Assembly (NCBI GenBank): GCA_035606695.1
Contig: DATNEW010000050.1
Location: 212,118 to 276,117 of the forward strand
From: Gemmatimonadaceae bacterium
GTDB lineage: Bacteria; Gemmatimonadota; Gemmatimonadetes; Gemmatimonadales; Gemmatimonadaceae
Direction of reading: 5' to 3'
Length of the DNA: 64,000 nucleotides
The notes under the pieces: model-generated
Databases searched by the model: none
What the model was told of the DNA's origin: nothing
Seen by the model: the letters and a program-made list of their open reading frames with translations, nothing else
Translations under genes and position numbers: made by a program
Shown here: positions 7,562-15,618 of the stretch, piece by piece
Layout: every line of letters begins with the position of its first letter
Numbering within the stretch: position 1 is the stretch's first letter

Positions 7562-9433
7562 ATGGCTGACATCACGTCCGAACACACGTACGATCGGCGT
7601 TCCTTCATGACGTACTTCGCCTCGGTGGGCCTGGGCGGCACGCTGCTGCCGGGCGTGCTCTGGGCTCAGCTTCAACAGCAGCAGGTTCCCGACATCACGC
7701 CGCAGATGGTCGCCGATGCGGAAACGATCTCCGGCCTCTCGTTCACGGAAGAACAACGCACGGCGATCGCGCAGGGTTTGCGCGGCCTGCGCGGCGAAAC
7801 GCAGGCGTTGCACGCGGTGCCGCTCGACATGACGGTGTTTCCCGCGATCGTCTTCGACCCTGTGCCGCCGGGCCAGAAGCTCGCGCCGAAATCGAAGGCG
7901 ATGATGCAGCGCAGTCACGCGCCCGTCATGGCGCGTCCGACGAGCCTCGACGAGCTCGCGTATGCGCCGGTATCACAACTCTCTGAATTGGTGCGCACGC
8001 GCAAGGTGAAACCCTCCGAGCTCACGGAGATGTATCTCGCTCGCTTGAAGAAGTACGATCCGCAGCTGCACTTCGTCATCAATCTCACCGAAGATCGGGC
8101 GCGCCGGCAGGCGAAGGACCTGGACGCCGAGATCTCGCGCGGGAAATATCGCGGACCGCTGCACGGCATTCCCTGGGGCGCGAAAGACCTGCTCGCCGTC
8201 AAAGGCTATCCCACGACGTGGGGCGCGCTGCCGTACAAGAATCAGGCGTTCGACTACGACGCGACCGTCGTCAAGCGCCTCGACGACGCCGGCGCGATTC
8301 TCGTCGCCAAGCTCACACTCGGCGCGCTCGCACAGGGCGACATCTGGTTCGGCGAGCGCACGCGCAACCCGTGGAATCCAGCCACGGGATCGAGCGGTTC
8401 CTCGGCAGGTCCCGCGTCGGCCGTCGCGGCCGGCTGCGTCGGTTTCGCGATCGGCTCCGAGACCAACGGCTCCATCACGTCGCCGGCGCGAACGTGCGGC
8501 GTCGCCGGCTTCCGTCCGAGCTTCGGCCGCGTGCCTCGCACGGGAGCGATGGCGTTGTCGTGGACGACCGACAAGCTCGGCCCGATTTGCCGCAGCGCGG
8601 AGGACACGGCGCTCGTGTTCGCCGCCATTCAAGGTCCCGACGGATTCGACTATTCAGTGAAGGAGTATCCGTTCAACTGGAATGCGAACGTGAAGCCGTC
8701 GCAGCTAAGAATCGGCTACTTCAAGATGCGCGGCACCCAGAACATGTTCGAGCGCCGCGACTCGACGGGCGCCACGATCCCCAACGCCGAAGCCCAGAAC
8801 TTCATTAAAGTTCTCGAATCACTCGGCGCCAGGGTCGAGGAAGTCGGCGATCCGACACCGGGCTACGACTATCTCGACGACTTCATTCTGCGCGCGGAAT
8901 CGGGTGCCGCGTTCCAACAGGCGACGCTCAAGAGCGAGCTGGATGTGATGATGCGCAGCCGCACGGAGTTCTTCAGTACCTGGCCGGACTATTTCCGCGT
9001 CGCCCAGTTCTACAGCGCGGCCGATTACGTGAACGCGAACCGCGTGCGCACGCAAGTGTGCCAGAAGTGGTGGGACTTGTTCCAGAAGTATGATGTGATC
9101 TTTTCGCCGGGAGAGGACACGTCGGTCACCAACATTGTGGGCACGCCGTCGATCGTCGTGCCGACGGGATTCGCGATTCCGCAGAACTTCGGTCGCGGCG
9201 GCGGGGGCGGTGGCGGCCGCGGTGGTCGCGGCGCCGGCCGTGGCGGCGACACCACGCGGACGGCGGCGCCAGTCCCGGCGGCGCCCGCAGCACCGCCGGC
9301 TCCGGTGCTGCCGCTGCCGACTTCCATGTACATCATGGGCCCGATCTTCCAGGACGAGAAGATTCTGTCGGTCGCGCACGCTTTCCAGGCGGCCACGGAC
9401 TTCCACAAGAAGACGCCGCCGCAGTTTCCGTGA
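7562..9433 (+). CDS. Tat-exported amidase-signature family hydrolase
   Basis: 623 residues. N-terminal twin-arginine signal (DRRSFMTYFASVG, then hydrophobic stretch). The amidase-signature core has the Ser-cisSer-Lys triad: Lys208 in GIPWGAKDLLAVKG, cis-Ser278 in TGSSGSSAG, nucleophile Ser304 in NGSITSPA. It hydrolyses amide bonds (substrate unknown) outside the cytoplasm. Near the C-terminus a Gly/Arg-rich then Ala/Pro-rich insert (about 546-585) interrupts the domain. A region of about 60 residues before the core may be a family-specific extension. Single gene with its own downstream terminator. From the amidase stop to the LytS start is about 300 bases; apart from the terminator I see nothing certain there. 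Confidence 0.93.
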   Translation: MADITSEHTYDRRSFMTYFASVGLGGTLLPGVLWAQLQQQQVPDITPQMVADAETISGLSFTEEQRTAIAQGLRGLRGETQALHAVPLDMTVFPAIVFDPVPPGQKLAPKSKAMMQRSHAPVMARPTSLDELAYAPVSQLSELVRTRKVKPSELTEMYLARLKKYDPQLHFVINLTEDRARRQAKDLDAEISRGKYRGPLHGIPWGAKDLLAVKGYPTTWGALPYKNQAFDYDATVVKRLDDAGAILVAKLTLGALAQGDIWFGERTRNPWNPATGSSGSSAGPASAVAAGCVGFAIGSETNGSITSPARTCGVAGFRPSFGRVPRTGAMALSWTTDKLGPICRSAEDTALVFAAIQGPDGFDYSVKEYPFNWNANVKPSQLRIGYFKMRGTQNMFERRDSTGATIPNAEAQNFIKVLESLGARVEEVGDPTPGYDYLDDFILRAESGAAFQQATLKSELDVMMRSRTEFFSTWPDYFRVAQFYSAADYVNANRVRTQVCQKWWDLFQKYDVIFSPGEDTSVTNIVGTPSIVVPTGFAIPQNFGRGGGGGGGRGGRGAGRGGDTTRTAAPVPAAPAAPPAPVLPLPTSMYIMGPIFQDEKILSVAHAFQAATDFHKKTPPQFP

Positions 9434-9544
9434 TGTTCGGTTGAGGTGAATCCGCGATCGCACGCGCCGTACGGCATGGGCGATGCGGTTCCCCAGGCCC
9501 GGATGGCTCGCAGGAGGGCGAGGGCGCTCCGGCCGTCAAAGACA

Positions 9545-9585
9545 AGAGCTCCTCCGGCACACAGCCGGAGGGGCTCTGTATTTTT
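9545..9585 (+). terminator. Rho-independent terminator after the amidase
   Basis: 14-bp stem (AGAGCTCCTCCGGC pairing with GCCGGAGGGGCTCT, one G-U pair), 5-base loop, followed by GTATTTTT. It sits 112 bases past the amidase stop. Confidence 0.85.
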
Positions 9586-9736
9586 CGGACACGGCGCGAG
9601 CAGCGAGATTACGTCGGTACGATGGCGACGCCGCTTTTACAAAAGCTCTACAGCGCTTTGAAAACAGTTCTTCACCTTCTGGTGTCTAACGGATGAGCGG
9701 TGGGACGAAACCCCCGGACATCGACACCAGTAGGGA

Positions 9737-10984
9737 ATGATAGACTCTACGCCGGATTCGGATTTTCTGAACGCCTCGTTCTCGCCCAACCCGCGCCCGC
9801 GCACCCCGGTGTCACCGCGCACGGTCCCCGCGCCTGAGGCCCTGGCGCAAACCGGCGAATACAGCATTTTCGGGCTCACGCGCGCCGCCGATCAAGCGGT
9901 CGTGCGCGAACGCCAGGTCGGCTTCACGCTGCTGCTGTTCGGCGTCGCGACGATCGTCGCGGTGCTGTACTCGATCGAGCGCTACGTCTACAGCCGGCTC
10001 GTCGGCGAGCCCGTGTCGCTGCTCCGCCTCGTTCCAGGCGAGCTGGTGTTCACGTACGCGTGGGCCTTGCTCGCGCCGCTCGTCATGGCGCTGGCGCGCC
10101 GCTATCCCGTGTGGGGGCATCAGCGGGCGCGCAATTGGCTCGTGCAGGTCGCCGGCCTCGTCGGCTTCGTCGTCGTGCACATCGGGTTGTTCGCGCTCGC
10201 GTCGACGACGCTCGATCCCACCAGCGGCATCCAGTCGTTTCCGCTCGTGTTCATGCGCCTGCTCGTCGCGTGGACCGTGCTCGACTCCGTCGTGTTTTGC
10301 ATGCTCGTCGCCGTGCATCACGCGGTGATCTACTATCGCGTCTCCAAGGATCGCGCGTTGCGCGCGTCGCAGCTCGAGGCGCGCCTGGCGCAGGCGCAGC
10401 TGCAGATGCTCCGCATGCAACTGCAACCACACTTCCTCTTCAACACGCTCCACTCGATCTCCGCGCTCATGCACAAGGACGTGCGACGCGCCGACTCCAT
10501 GGTCGCCGCGTTGAGCGATCTCCTGCGCATGTCCCTCCAGAACATCGGCGCGCAGGAAGTTCCGCTGCAATCCGAGTTGGAGTTTCTGCAACGCTATCTC
10601 GAGATCATGCAATTACGGTTCGGCGACCGCCTCAAGGTGTCGATCGACGTCGATCCCGAGACGCGCGATGCGCGCGTGCCGAACCTGTTTCTGCAGCCGC
10701 TCGTCGAGAACTCCTTCCGCCACGGCTTCGGCGATCTGGGCCAGGGCTCGATCGCGATCACCGTTCGGCGCGAAGGCGACATGCTGCGCTGCGACGTCGT
10801 GGACAATGGACGTGGACTTCGCGAAGGCCACAAGGAAGGCGTGGGCCTGGCAAGCACGCGGCAGCGTCTGGCACACCTCTATGGCGAACGCCAGATGTTC
10901 GCGCTTCGTGGCGCTCCGGGCGAAGGCGTCCATGTCACGATGGCAATCCCTTTTCACCCCTTCGAACGCACGGCGGCCGACTGA
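9737..10984 (+). CDS. LytS-type sensor histidine kinase (HPK7/8 class)
   Basis: 415 residues. An N-terminal region with about four membrane helices (for example FTLLLFGVATIVAVLYS near 57-74) is followed by a His_kinase domain with phospho-acceptor His232 in QPHFLFNTLHSISALMH. A C-terminal HATPase has the N box FLQPLVENSFRHGFG and the G boxes DNGRGL and GVGLASTRQRL. It would phosphorylate the LytTR regulator encoded just downstream. The stop TGA shares its last base with an ATG of the inserted 60-bp repeat, so stop/start coupling seems preserved across the insertion. Confidence 0.93.
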   Translation: MIDSTPDSDFLNASFSPNPRPRTPVSPRTVPAPEALAQTGEYSIFGLTRAADQAVVRERQVGFTLLLFGVATIVAVLYSIERYVYSRLVGEPVSLLRLVPGELVFTYAWALLAPLVMALARRYPVWGHQRARNWLVQVAGLVGFVVVHIGLFALASTTLDPTSGIQSFPLVFMRLLVAWTVLDSVVFCMLVAVHHAVIYYRVSKDRALRASQLEARLAQAQLQMLRMQLQPHFLFNTLHSISALMHKDVRRADSMVAALSDLLRMSLQNIGAQEVPLQSELEFLQRYLEIMQLRFGDRLKVSIDVDPETRDARVPNLFLQPLVENSFRHGFGDLGQGSIAITVRREGDMLRCDVVDNGRGLREGHKEGVGLASTRQRLAHLYGERQMFALRGAPGEGVHVTMAIPFHPFERTAAD

Positions 10985-11102
10985 TGAGCCCTCTCGGCGG
11001 AATTCCGAGTGAAGGCGCGAAGCGCCGCAATGAGGAACAATCCATGAGCCCTCTCGGCGGAATTCCGAGTGAAGGCGCGAAGCGCCGCAATGAGGAACCA
11101 TC
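10984..11102 (+). repeat. Two tandem copies of a translated 60-bp repeat between kinase and regulator
   Basis: Two near-identical 60-bp units (10984-11043, 11044-11102). Each starts with ATG, contains the palindromes GGAATTCC and GGCGCGAAGCGCC, and ends GAGGAACAATCC or GAGGAACCATC. The whole block is one open frame of 40 codons (unit MSPLGGIPSEGAKRR then NEEQS/NEEPS) that starts on the kinase stop (TGATG) and stops on the regulator start (ATGA). GAGGA lies 6 bases before the regulator ATG and looks like its ribosome-binding site. The same repeat occurs before flgH and in flgI. Confidence 0.93.
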
Positions 11103-11876
11103 ATGACCGAATCGACCAAGATCCGCACGCTCATCGTAGATGACGAAGAGCTCGCACGCGACCGCATGCAGTCGCTGCTCGAAGAACAGCCGGACGTCGA
11201 GATCGTCGGCGTGTGCGGCGACGGAATCGCCGCGCTCGAGATGATCGAGCGTACGCAGCCCGATCTCGTGTTCCTGGACGTGCAGATGCCCGGCATGGAC
11301 GGCTTCGAGGTCGTCGAAAACCTCGATCCGGCCCGCATGCCCGCCGTGGTGTTCGTCACCGCGCACGACGGACACGCCATCCGCGCGTTCGAGATCCACG
11401 CGCTCGACTTCCTGCTCAAACCGTTCGATCAATCGCGCTTCGAAAAGGCGCTCGAGCGCGCGCGCACGAAGGTCGCATCGTCTCAAACCACCGCGGTGAT
11501 CGACTCGCACCTCGTCTCGCTGCTCGAGGAATTGCGCGAGGAGCGGAAGTACTCCGAGCGCCTGATCGTCAAGTCGAGCGGCCGCGTCTTCTTCGTGCGC
11601 ACCGAAGAGATCGATTGGGTCGAAGCGAGCGGCAATTACGTCAAGATTCACACGAAGAACGACGCGCACCTGCTGCGCGAAAGCATGAAGAACATGGAGG
11701 CGCGCTTGGATCCCAAGGTCTTCGTGCGCATTCACCGCTCGGCGATCGTGAACATCGATCGAATCAAGGAGCTCGAGCCGTGGTTCCACGGCGAGTACAT
11801 CGTGATCATGCGCGACGGTACGCGCCTGACGGCAAGCCGCGTGTTCAGCGATCGGTTGAGCGCATTGATCGCGTAA
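11103..11876 (+). CDS. LytTR-family response regulator
   Basis: 257 residues: a CheY-like receiver (acidic pocket DDEE, phospho-acceptor Asp in LVFLDVQMPGMDG at about 60, Lys in DFLLKPFD), a short linker, then a LytTR DNA-binding domain (VKSSGRVFFVRTEEIDWVEA, ending in VHR-like FVRIHRSAIVNIDRIKEL). Partner of the LytS kinase upstream. It binds direct-repeat promoter sites; targets are not visible here. The ribosome-binding site GAGGA is supplied by the inserted repeat. Confidence 0.94.
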   Translation: MTESTKIRTLIVDDEELARDRMQSLLEEQPDVEIVGVCGDGIAALEMIERTQPDLVFLDVQMPGMDGFEVVENLDPARMPAVVFVTAHDGHAIRAFEIHALDFLLKPFDQSRFEKALERARTKVASSQTTAVIDSHLVSLLEELREERKYSERLIVKSSGRVFFVRTEEIDWVEASGNYVKIHTKNDAHLLRESMKNMEARLDPKVFVRIHRSAIVNIDRIKELEPWFHGEYIVIMRDGTRLTASRVFSDRLSALIA

Positions 11877-11884
11877 GGTCGTCG

Positions 11885-12775
11885 CTAGTCAAGAACGGCT
11901 CGGAGCGCCGATTCCAGCACGGGGTGCTCGAACTCCATGCCCAAGCGCTCGAGCCGCGTCGGCGTCACACGCTGGCTCGCCAGCACCGTCCCATCGGCCA
12001 TCTCGCCGAACATCAACGAGAGCGCAAATTTCGGCACCGGCACGACTGCCGGCCGATGGAGCACGCGCGCCAGCACCGTCGTGAATTCCGCATTGGTGAC
12101 GGGACCGGGCGCGACGATGTTCACCGCCCCGTTCGCATCCGCGTGCTCGATCACGAACTCGATCGCGCGCACCATGTCGGGCAGCGAGATCCAACTCATC
12201 CACTGCCTGCCACTTCCCATTCGGCCACCCGCGCCTAGCCGAAAAGCCGGCAGCATCTTGGCCAAGGCGCCGCCGTGGGGCGACAGCACAATGCCAGTTC
12301 TCAAATGAACTACGCGCGCGCCGGCGCCGAGCGCCGGCTCCGTCGCCGCTTCCCAGTCGCGGCACACCGACGCCAGAAAATCGTCGCCGAGCGTGCTCGC
12401 CTCATCCAACAGCTCGTCACCGCGAGAGCCGTAGATCCCGATCGCCGATCCGCTGACCAGGACGCGCGGCCCGTGGGGCATGCTCGCCATCGCCTCCGCG
12501 ATGCTCGTTGTCGTCACCACGCGGCTCTCACGAATGCGCCGCTTCGCACTGGCGCTCCAGCGCTGCGCGATGTTCTCGCCCGCGAGATTCACCACGACGT
12601 CCGCGCCGTCGAGTCCCGTCGCCGCCGCGGCGCCGCGGCCGAGGTGCCGCACTGAATGACCGCTTGCCTCGAGCGACCGAGTGAGCGCCGAGCCTACGAG
12701 CCCGCTCGATCCGGAGATCGCCACGACGCGCGCGCGCCGCTCCGTACCCGGCTCCGCCGATATGCCCATATACAA
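11885..12775 (-). CDS. TIGR01777/YfcH-type NAD(P)-dependent epimerase-like protein
   Basis: 296 residues, extended short-chain dehydrogenase fold: GSSGLVGSALTRSL nucleotide-binding loop near residues 22-35, VVNLAGENIAQRW, and SGSAIGIYGSRGDE with the Tyr of the YxxxK-type site region. The C-terminal DUF1731-like region includes PVPKFALSLMFGEMADGTVLASQRV. Physiological substrate unknown. Convergent with the LytTR gene; 8 bases separate the stops. The start may be two codons later (ATG at 12769). Confidence 0.88.
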   Translation of the reverse strand: MYMGISAEPGTERRARVVAISGSSGLVGSALTRSLEASGHSVRHLGRGAAAATGLDGADVVVNLAGENIAQRWSASAKRRIRESRVVTTTSIAEAMASMPHGPRVLVSGSAIGIYGSRGDELLDEASTLGDDFLASVCRDWEAATEPALGAGARVVHLRTGIVLSPHGGALAKMLPAFRLGAGGRMGSGRQWMSWISLPDMVRAIEFVIEHADANGAVNIVAPGPVTNAEFTTVLARVLHRPAVVPVPKFALSLMFGEMADGTVLASQRVTPTRLERLGMEFEHPVLESALRAVLD

Positions 12776-12780
12776 ATGCT

Positions 12781-12806
12781 AACGCCCGGGCCGAGGCCCG
12801 GGCGTT
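12781..12806 (-). terminator. Perfect 12-bp hairpin downstream of cheZ
   Basis: AACGCCCGGGCC and GGCCCGGGCGTT separated by two bases, 30 bases past the cheZ stop and just upstream of the epimerase start. No long T-run follows on the minus strand, so termination efficiency is uncertain. Confidence 0.6.
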
Positions 12807-12836
12807 GATGGTGCAGAGTACCGGTGCCGGCGAGGC

Positions 12837-13517
12837 TTACGCCGACTTTTTCTGGGATTTGCGAACCGAGAAGATCTCGTCCGCCACCGCCTGGCTTTCC
12901 GGCGAGGCGACGGCCGTCGCGTGCGGATCGAACGCGGTCGCGTCGATGTGCGGCGACTCGGCGGGGAGCTGCGTTCCGGGCGCGAAGATCGTGATGATCT
13001 GCGCGATACGCCGGCGCATGTCCGCCAGAAGGCTGGCGATGTGCTGGAGCTGCTGCGCCGTGATGTCCTGGAACTGGAGGTGATTCGTCAACCCGCCCAG
13101 CTCCTCCTTGATCGACGCGATCATGGTTTTCCGCGTCTCGGCGTCCACGTCGTCGAGCTTGTCGACCAGGGTGATCGTGCGCGTCACCGCGTCGAGGATG
13201 TCGGTCGTTGCCGACTCGGTGGCCGTGGAGACTTCGTGCAGGCGGCCGTGCATCTGCTGGAGCTTGTCGATGCCGGCGTCGTCACCCATGCCGGTGCTCT
13301 CACGAATGCGCTGGACGATACCCACCGTCTCGGCATACGCGCGGAGAAGCGTCTTCGACAACTCGGCGAAACCGCCGGGCTGATTGGCCACGTGCTCGAG
13401 GAAGCCGCGCGCGTCGTTGTCGAGCTTCGCCCCCGAAGTGTTCAGCTCTTCGATGGCGTGATCGACCAACCGCAACGATGCTTCCGAGTCGTACAGCAAC
13501 GCTTCCGGGGGTCTCAT
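12837..13517 (-). CDS. cheZ: Chemotaxis phosphatase CheZ
   Basis: 226 residues, long helical hairpin. The CheZ active-site segment LQFQDITAQQLQHI (catalytic Gln in the QDxTxQ pattern) lies at about 148-161. A flexible linker leads to a C-terminal amphipathic CheY-binding peptide (VADEIFSVRKSQKK). It removes phosphate from CheY-P. It lies 12 bases downstream of cheY, so the signal and its terminator are made together. Confidence 0.9.
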   Translation of the reverse strand: MRPPEALLYDSEASLRLVDHAIEELNTSGAKLDNDARGFLEHVANQPGGFAELSKTLLRAYAETVGIVQRIRESTGMGDDAGIDKLQQMHGRLHEVSTATESATTDILDAVTRTITLVDKLDDVDAETRKTMIASIKEELGGLTNHLQFQDITAQQLQHIASLLADMRRRIAQIITIFAPGTQLPAESPHIDATAFDPHATAVASPESQAVADEIFSVRKSQKKSA

Positions 13518-13529
13518 GGAGACAGTTCC

Positions 13530-13907
13530 TTAGGCGGCGGCACCCATTCCTGCGAGAAGACGGTCGATCTTCTCCTTCAGAATGGCCGGCGTGAAAGGTT
13601 TGAGGATGTAGTTGTTGACTCCCGCCTCGACCGCGGTGACGATGTCTTCGCGGGCGCCGCGAGTAGTGACCATCAGAATCGGGACGGTGATGCCGTTGGG
13701 CTGCGCGCGCACCGCGCGTGCGAAATCGAGCCCGCTCATCACCGGCATGTTCCAATCGGTGATGATGAACCCAATGCTCTCGTCGAACAACGAGAGCGCT
13801 TCATAGCCATCGGCCGCTTCCACGGCATCGTTGTAACCGATGCGCTGAAGCGCGTTGATCATGATCCGCCGCATCGTGGCGGAATCGTCGACGACGAGAA
13901 ACTTCAT
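13530..13907 (-). CDS. cheY: Chemotaxis response regulator CheY
   Basis: 125 residues, stand-alone receiver: VVDDSATMRRI acidic pocket, phospho-acceptor Asp51 in IITDWNMPVMSG, Thr81/82 and Lys103 (ILKPF). Binds FliM (whose N-terminus has LSQNDID) to switch rotation, and is dephosphorylated by CheZ. No cheA or chemoreceptor gene is in the window. The leader between flgM and cheY is unusually pyrimidine-rich on the coding strand. Confidence 0.95.
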   Translation of the reverse strand: MKFLVVDDSATMRRIMINALQRIGYNDAVEAADGYEALSLFDESIGFIITDWNMPVMSGLDFARAVRAQPNGITVPILMVTTRGAREDIVTAVEAGVNNYILKPFTPAILKEKIDRLLAGMGAAA

Positions 13908-13991
13908 GGAATGAGCACCAACTCGAGGGCTGAGGAAAGCGGCGGAAGCAGCGAAAGCAGGCGAAGCGGATGAGGCAGGCGAAGCCGGCGG

Positions 13992-14309
13992 CTACAGATC
14001 GCCGCTATCGAGGAGTCGGCGGGCCACCGTGTCGACGACCTCGAGCGTATCGTACGCGCCGCTGAGGACGCGACTGCGAATGCGGCCAGCACGAGCGGGG
14101 TCGAGGCTCGACGTGCTCGACGAATCGCTCGTGTCACGCGCGGCGAGCGCGCGGCCAGCGTCGGAGATCTGGACCTTGTCCGAGCGGTCCGTTCCCGAAG
14201 GCGCCGGAGCGATCGGGCTGACCTGTCCGGCGTCCTGCGTGTCGCTGGGCGCCGAGGGGCGAGTCGTCTCCGGGCGGATGGGCCCGGTGTTCTTCGGGTA
14301 GATGTGCAT
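13992..14309 (-). CDS. flgM: Anti-sigma-28 factor FlgM
   Basis: 105 residues from the ATG at 14309, preceded by a good ribosome-binding site (GGAGGA, 5 bases away). The N-terminal half is disordered and Pro/Ser/Thr-rich. The C-terminal half has the FlgM pattern DKVQISDAGRAL and RIRSRVLSGAYDTLEVVDTVARRLL. It holds FliA inactive until exported through the finished hook. Reading starts farther upstream would run through its own sigma-28-type promoter, which argues against them. Confidence 0.88.
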   Translation of the reverse strand: MHIYPKNTGPIRPETTRPSAPSDTQDAGQVSPIAPAPSGTDRSDKVQISDAGRALAARDTSDSSSTSSLDPARAGRIRSRVLSGAYDTLEVVDTVARRLLDSGDL

Positions 14310-14326
14310 TGATATCCTCCGCACCT

Positions 14327-14355
14327 GAGTATCGGCGCGACGGGAATTTTCTTTA
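14327..14355 (-). promoter_or_regulatory. Sigma-28 promoter of flgM
   Basis: On the minus strand TAAA, 17 bases, CGATACTC: an excellent match to the FliA consensus (TAAA-N15-GCCGATAA type, here GCCGATACT). It lies 18 bases upstream of the flgM start codon. FlgM production under its own target sigma factor is known feedback in other bacteria. Confidence 0.85.
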
Positions 14356-14395
14356 GCGACTGAATTGAGATTGCAGCACGATAACAAACAATAGT

Positions 14396-14734
14396 TTATG
14401 CCGCATGCTGACCGCTATGCCACGACTGCATGAGTGTTGATATCATGTCGCGAAGATGTACGAGTTGTGTCCTGTCTCCTGTCCGTCCGACATTCAATAA
14501 CTCGTTCGCGATGTAGCCGTAGAGCGCCGCCAAACGCGGCACCAACTCGCCGCCGTGCCGGAAATCGAGCGTGTAGAGCAGATCGAAGACGATCCCTGAG
14601 GCCTCCTCGAGATGCCGGCTCCGGCCCGCCGACTCGGGATCCTCGAGCTCGCGCTCAGCTTTGGCCAGCTTGGCAAGTAGCAGCTCGTATTGCTCCGGGA
14701 CGGACGGCACCGGCGTGAAGTTGGCCTCCGGCAT
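14396..14734 (-). CDS. FliS-like flagellar export chaperone paralogue
   Basis: 112 residues with the four-helix FliS pattern in its second half: ASGIVFDLLYTLDFRHGGELVPRLAALYGYI, then MISTLMQSW. It parallels fliS (15184-15582), which has ELLVTLDIERGGALATQLQSLY in the same place. It lacks the N-terminal AYRExEVLTASP segment of FliS. Probably a second chaperone for flagellin or the filament cap, or a regulator. Separated from the next gene by 6 bases. Confidence 0.7.
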   Translation of the reverse strand: MPEANFTPVPSVPEQYELLLAKLAKAERELEDPESAGRSRHLEEASGIVFDLLYTLDFRHGGELVPRLAALYGYIANELLNVGRTGDRTQLVHLRDMISTLMQSWHSGQHAA

Positions 14735-14740
14735 GACCGG

Positions 14741-15184
14741 TCACCCCGTCACCGAAATGGAGCCGGCGCGAGGAGCCGCCGTCGCCGCCGCATACTGATT
14801 GGCGACTGAATCCGGGCGATGCGTCAGCTTCAATGCCGCCGCCAATCGATCGCGCTCGCGCTGCGTGCGTTCGAGCAACAGCTCGTGCGATTCGAGCGCC
14901 GCCGCGGCCGCCTCCGCCATTTCGGCGAGCATGGCATTCGCCTCGGCGTCCTGCTCGTTGGTCTTGTCGCTCGGCACTTCGGCGCGCGCATGCGCGAGCG
15001 ATTCGACGACTTCACTGAGCTCCGTCAGAATCCGGTCGCGCTCATCGATCGCCTCGAGAAACGGCGCGCCGGTCTCCTGCCCGATCGCATCCATGGCCGA
15101 CACGGCGTGCTGCTCCAGTTCCTGGAGCAGCCGCTTGGCGGCCGCGACGTGAACGGCCAGCGAACCCGCGCGCGAGGCGGACAT
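14741..15184 (-). CDS. FlgN/FliT-like coiled-coil flagellar protein
   Basis: 147 residues, almost wholly helical, with heptads through LAVHVAAAKRLLQELEQHA, FLEAIDERDRILTELSEVV and LLERTQRERDRLAAALK. Size, position next to fliS and helix pattern suggest a FliT- or FlgN-like export chaperone. A distinct flgN lies beside flgK at 51205-51753, so this one more likely serves FliD (FliT role). The start overlaps the fliS stop by one base (TGATG). Confidence 0.65.
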   Translation of the reverse strand: MSASRAGSLAVHVAAAKRLLQELEQHAVSAMDAIGQETGAPFLEAIDERDRILTELSEVVESLAHARAEVPSDKTNEQDAEANAMLAEMAEAAAAALESHELLLERTQRERDRLAAALKLTHRPDSVANQYAAATAAPRAGSISVTG

Positions 15185-15582
15185 CAGGCTGCCGGAACCT
15201 GGGCGGCGCCGGTCGCGATCGTCGAGAACGCGTCGCGGAGCTCGGATACCATTTTGGTGATCCGCTCCAGGCGAACGCCCTCGAGCCGCGCACCGTCAAC
15301 GAGCTCGGTGAGCATGTAGGTGTAGAGCGACTGAAGCTGCGTGGCCAACGCGCCGCCGCGCTCGATGTCGAGCGTCACGAGCAACTCGGTGATGCCCTCG
15401 CGCGCCTTGCTGATGGCCTCGACGCGAACGTCGACCTTGTTCGCGTCTCGCGCGACGCGCGCGCGATGCAGGTTGGCGATCACGTGATCGTAGACCATGA
15501 CCACGAGGCGCGCCGGCGACGCCGTCAACACTTCGCGTTCGCGATAGGCCGTCGCCGCGTGGGCGTAGGAGGAATAGCTCAT
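15184..15582 (-). CDS. fliS: Flagellin export chaperone FliS
   Basis: 132 residues with the FliS hallmarks: N-terminal AATAYREREVLTASPARLVVMVYD and the conserved LLVTLDIERGGALATQLQSLYTYM. It binds the flagellin C-terminus to stop premature polymerisation. A Shine-Dalgarno AGGAG precedes the ATG closely. Lies 15 bases downstream of fliD. Confidence 0.93.
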   Translation of the reverse strand: MSYSSYAHAATAYREREVLTASPARLVVMVYDHVIANLHRARVARDANKVDVRVEAISKAREGITELLVTLDIERGGALATQLQSLYTYMLTELVDGARLEGVRLERITKMVSELRDAFSTIATGAAQVPAA

Positions 15583-15589
15583 ACTCCTA

Positions 15590-15618
15590 CTATCGGCTTA
15601 CCCGCCCGAGGAGTTGAG
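15590..15618 (-). promoter_or_regulatory. Possible sigma-28 promoter for fliS inside the fliD 3' end
   Basis: Minus strand TCAA, 18 bases, CGATAG. It resembles the other sigma-28-type sites here, but the -10 is so near the fliS start that the leader would be only a few bases and would cut into the Shine-Dalgarno. Weak candidate. Confidence 0.35.

Noticed and set aside
10984..11102. CRISPR-like array
   Set aside because: Only two units, no spacers (units are contiguous and identical), and the same unit occurs singly elsewhere.
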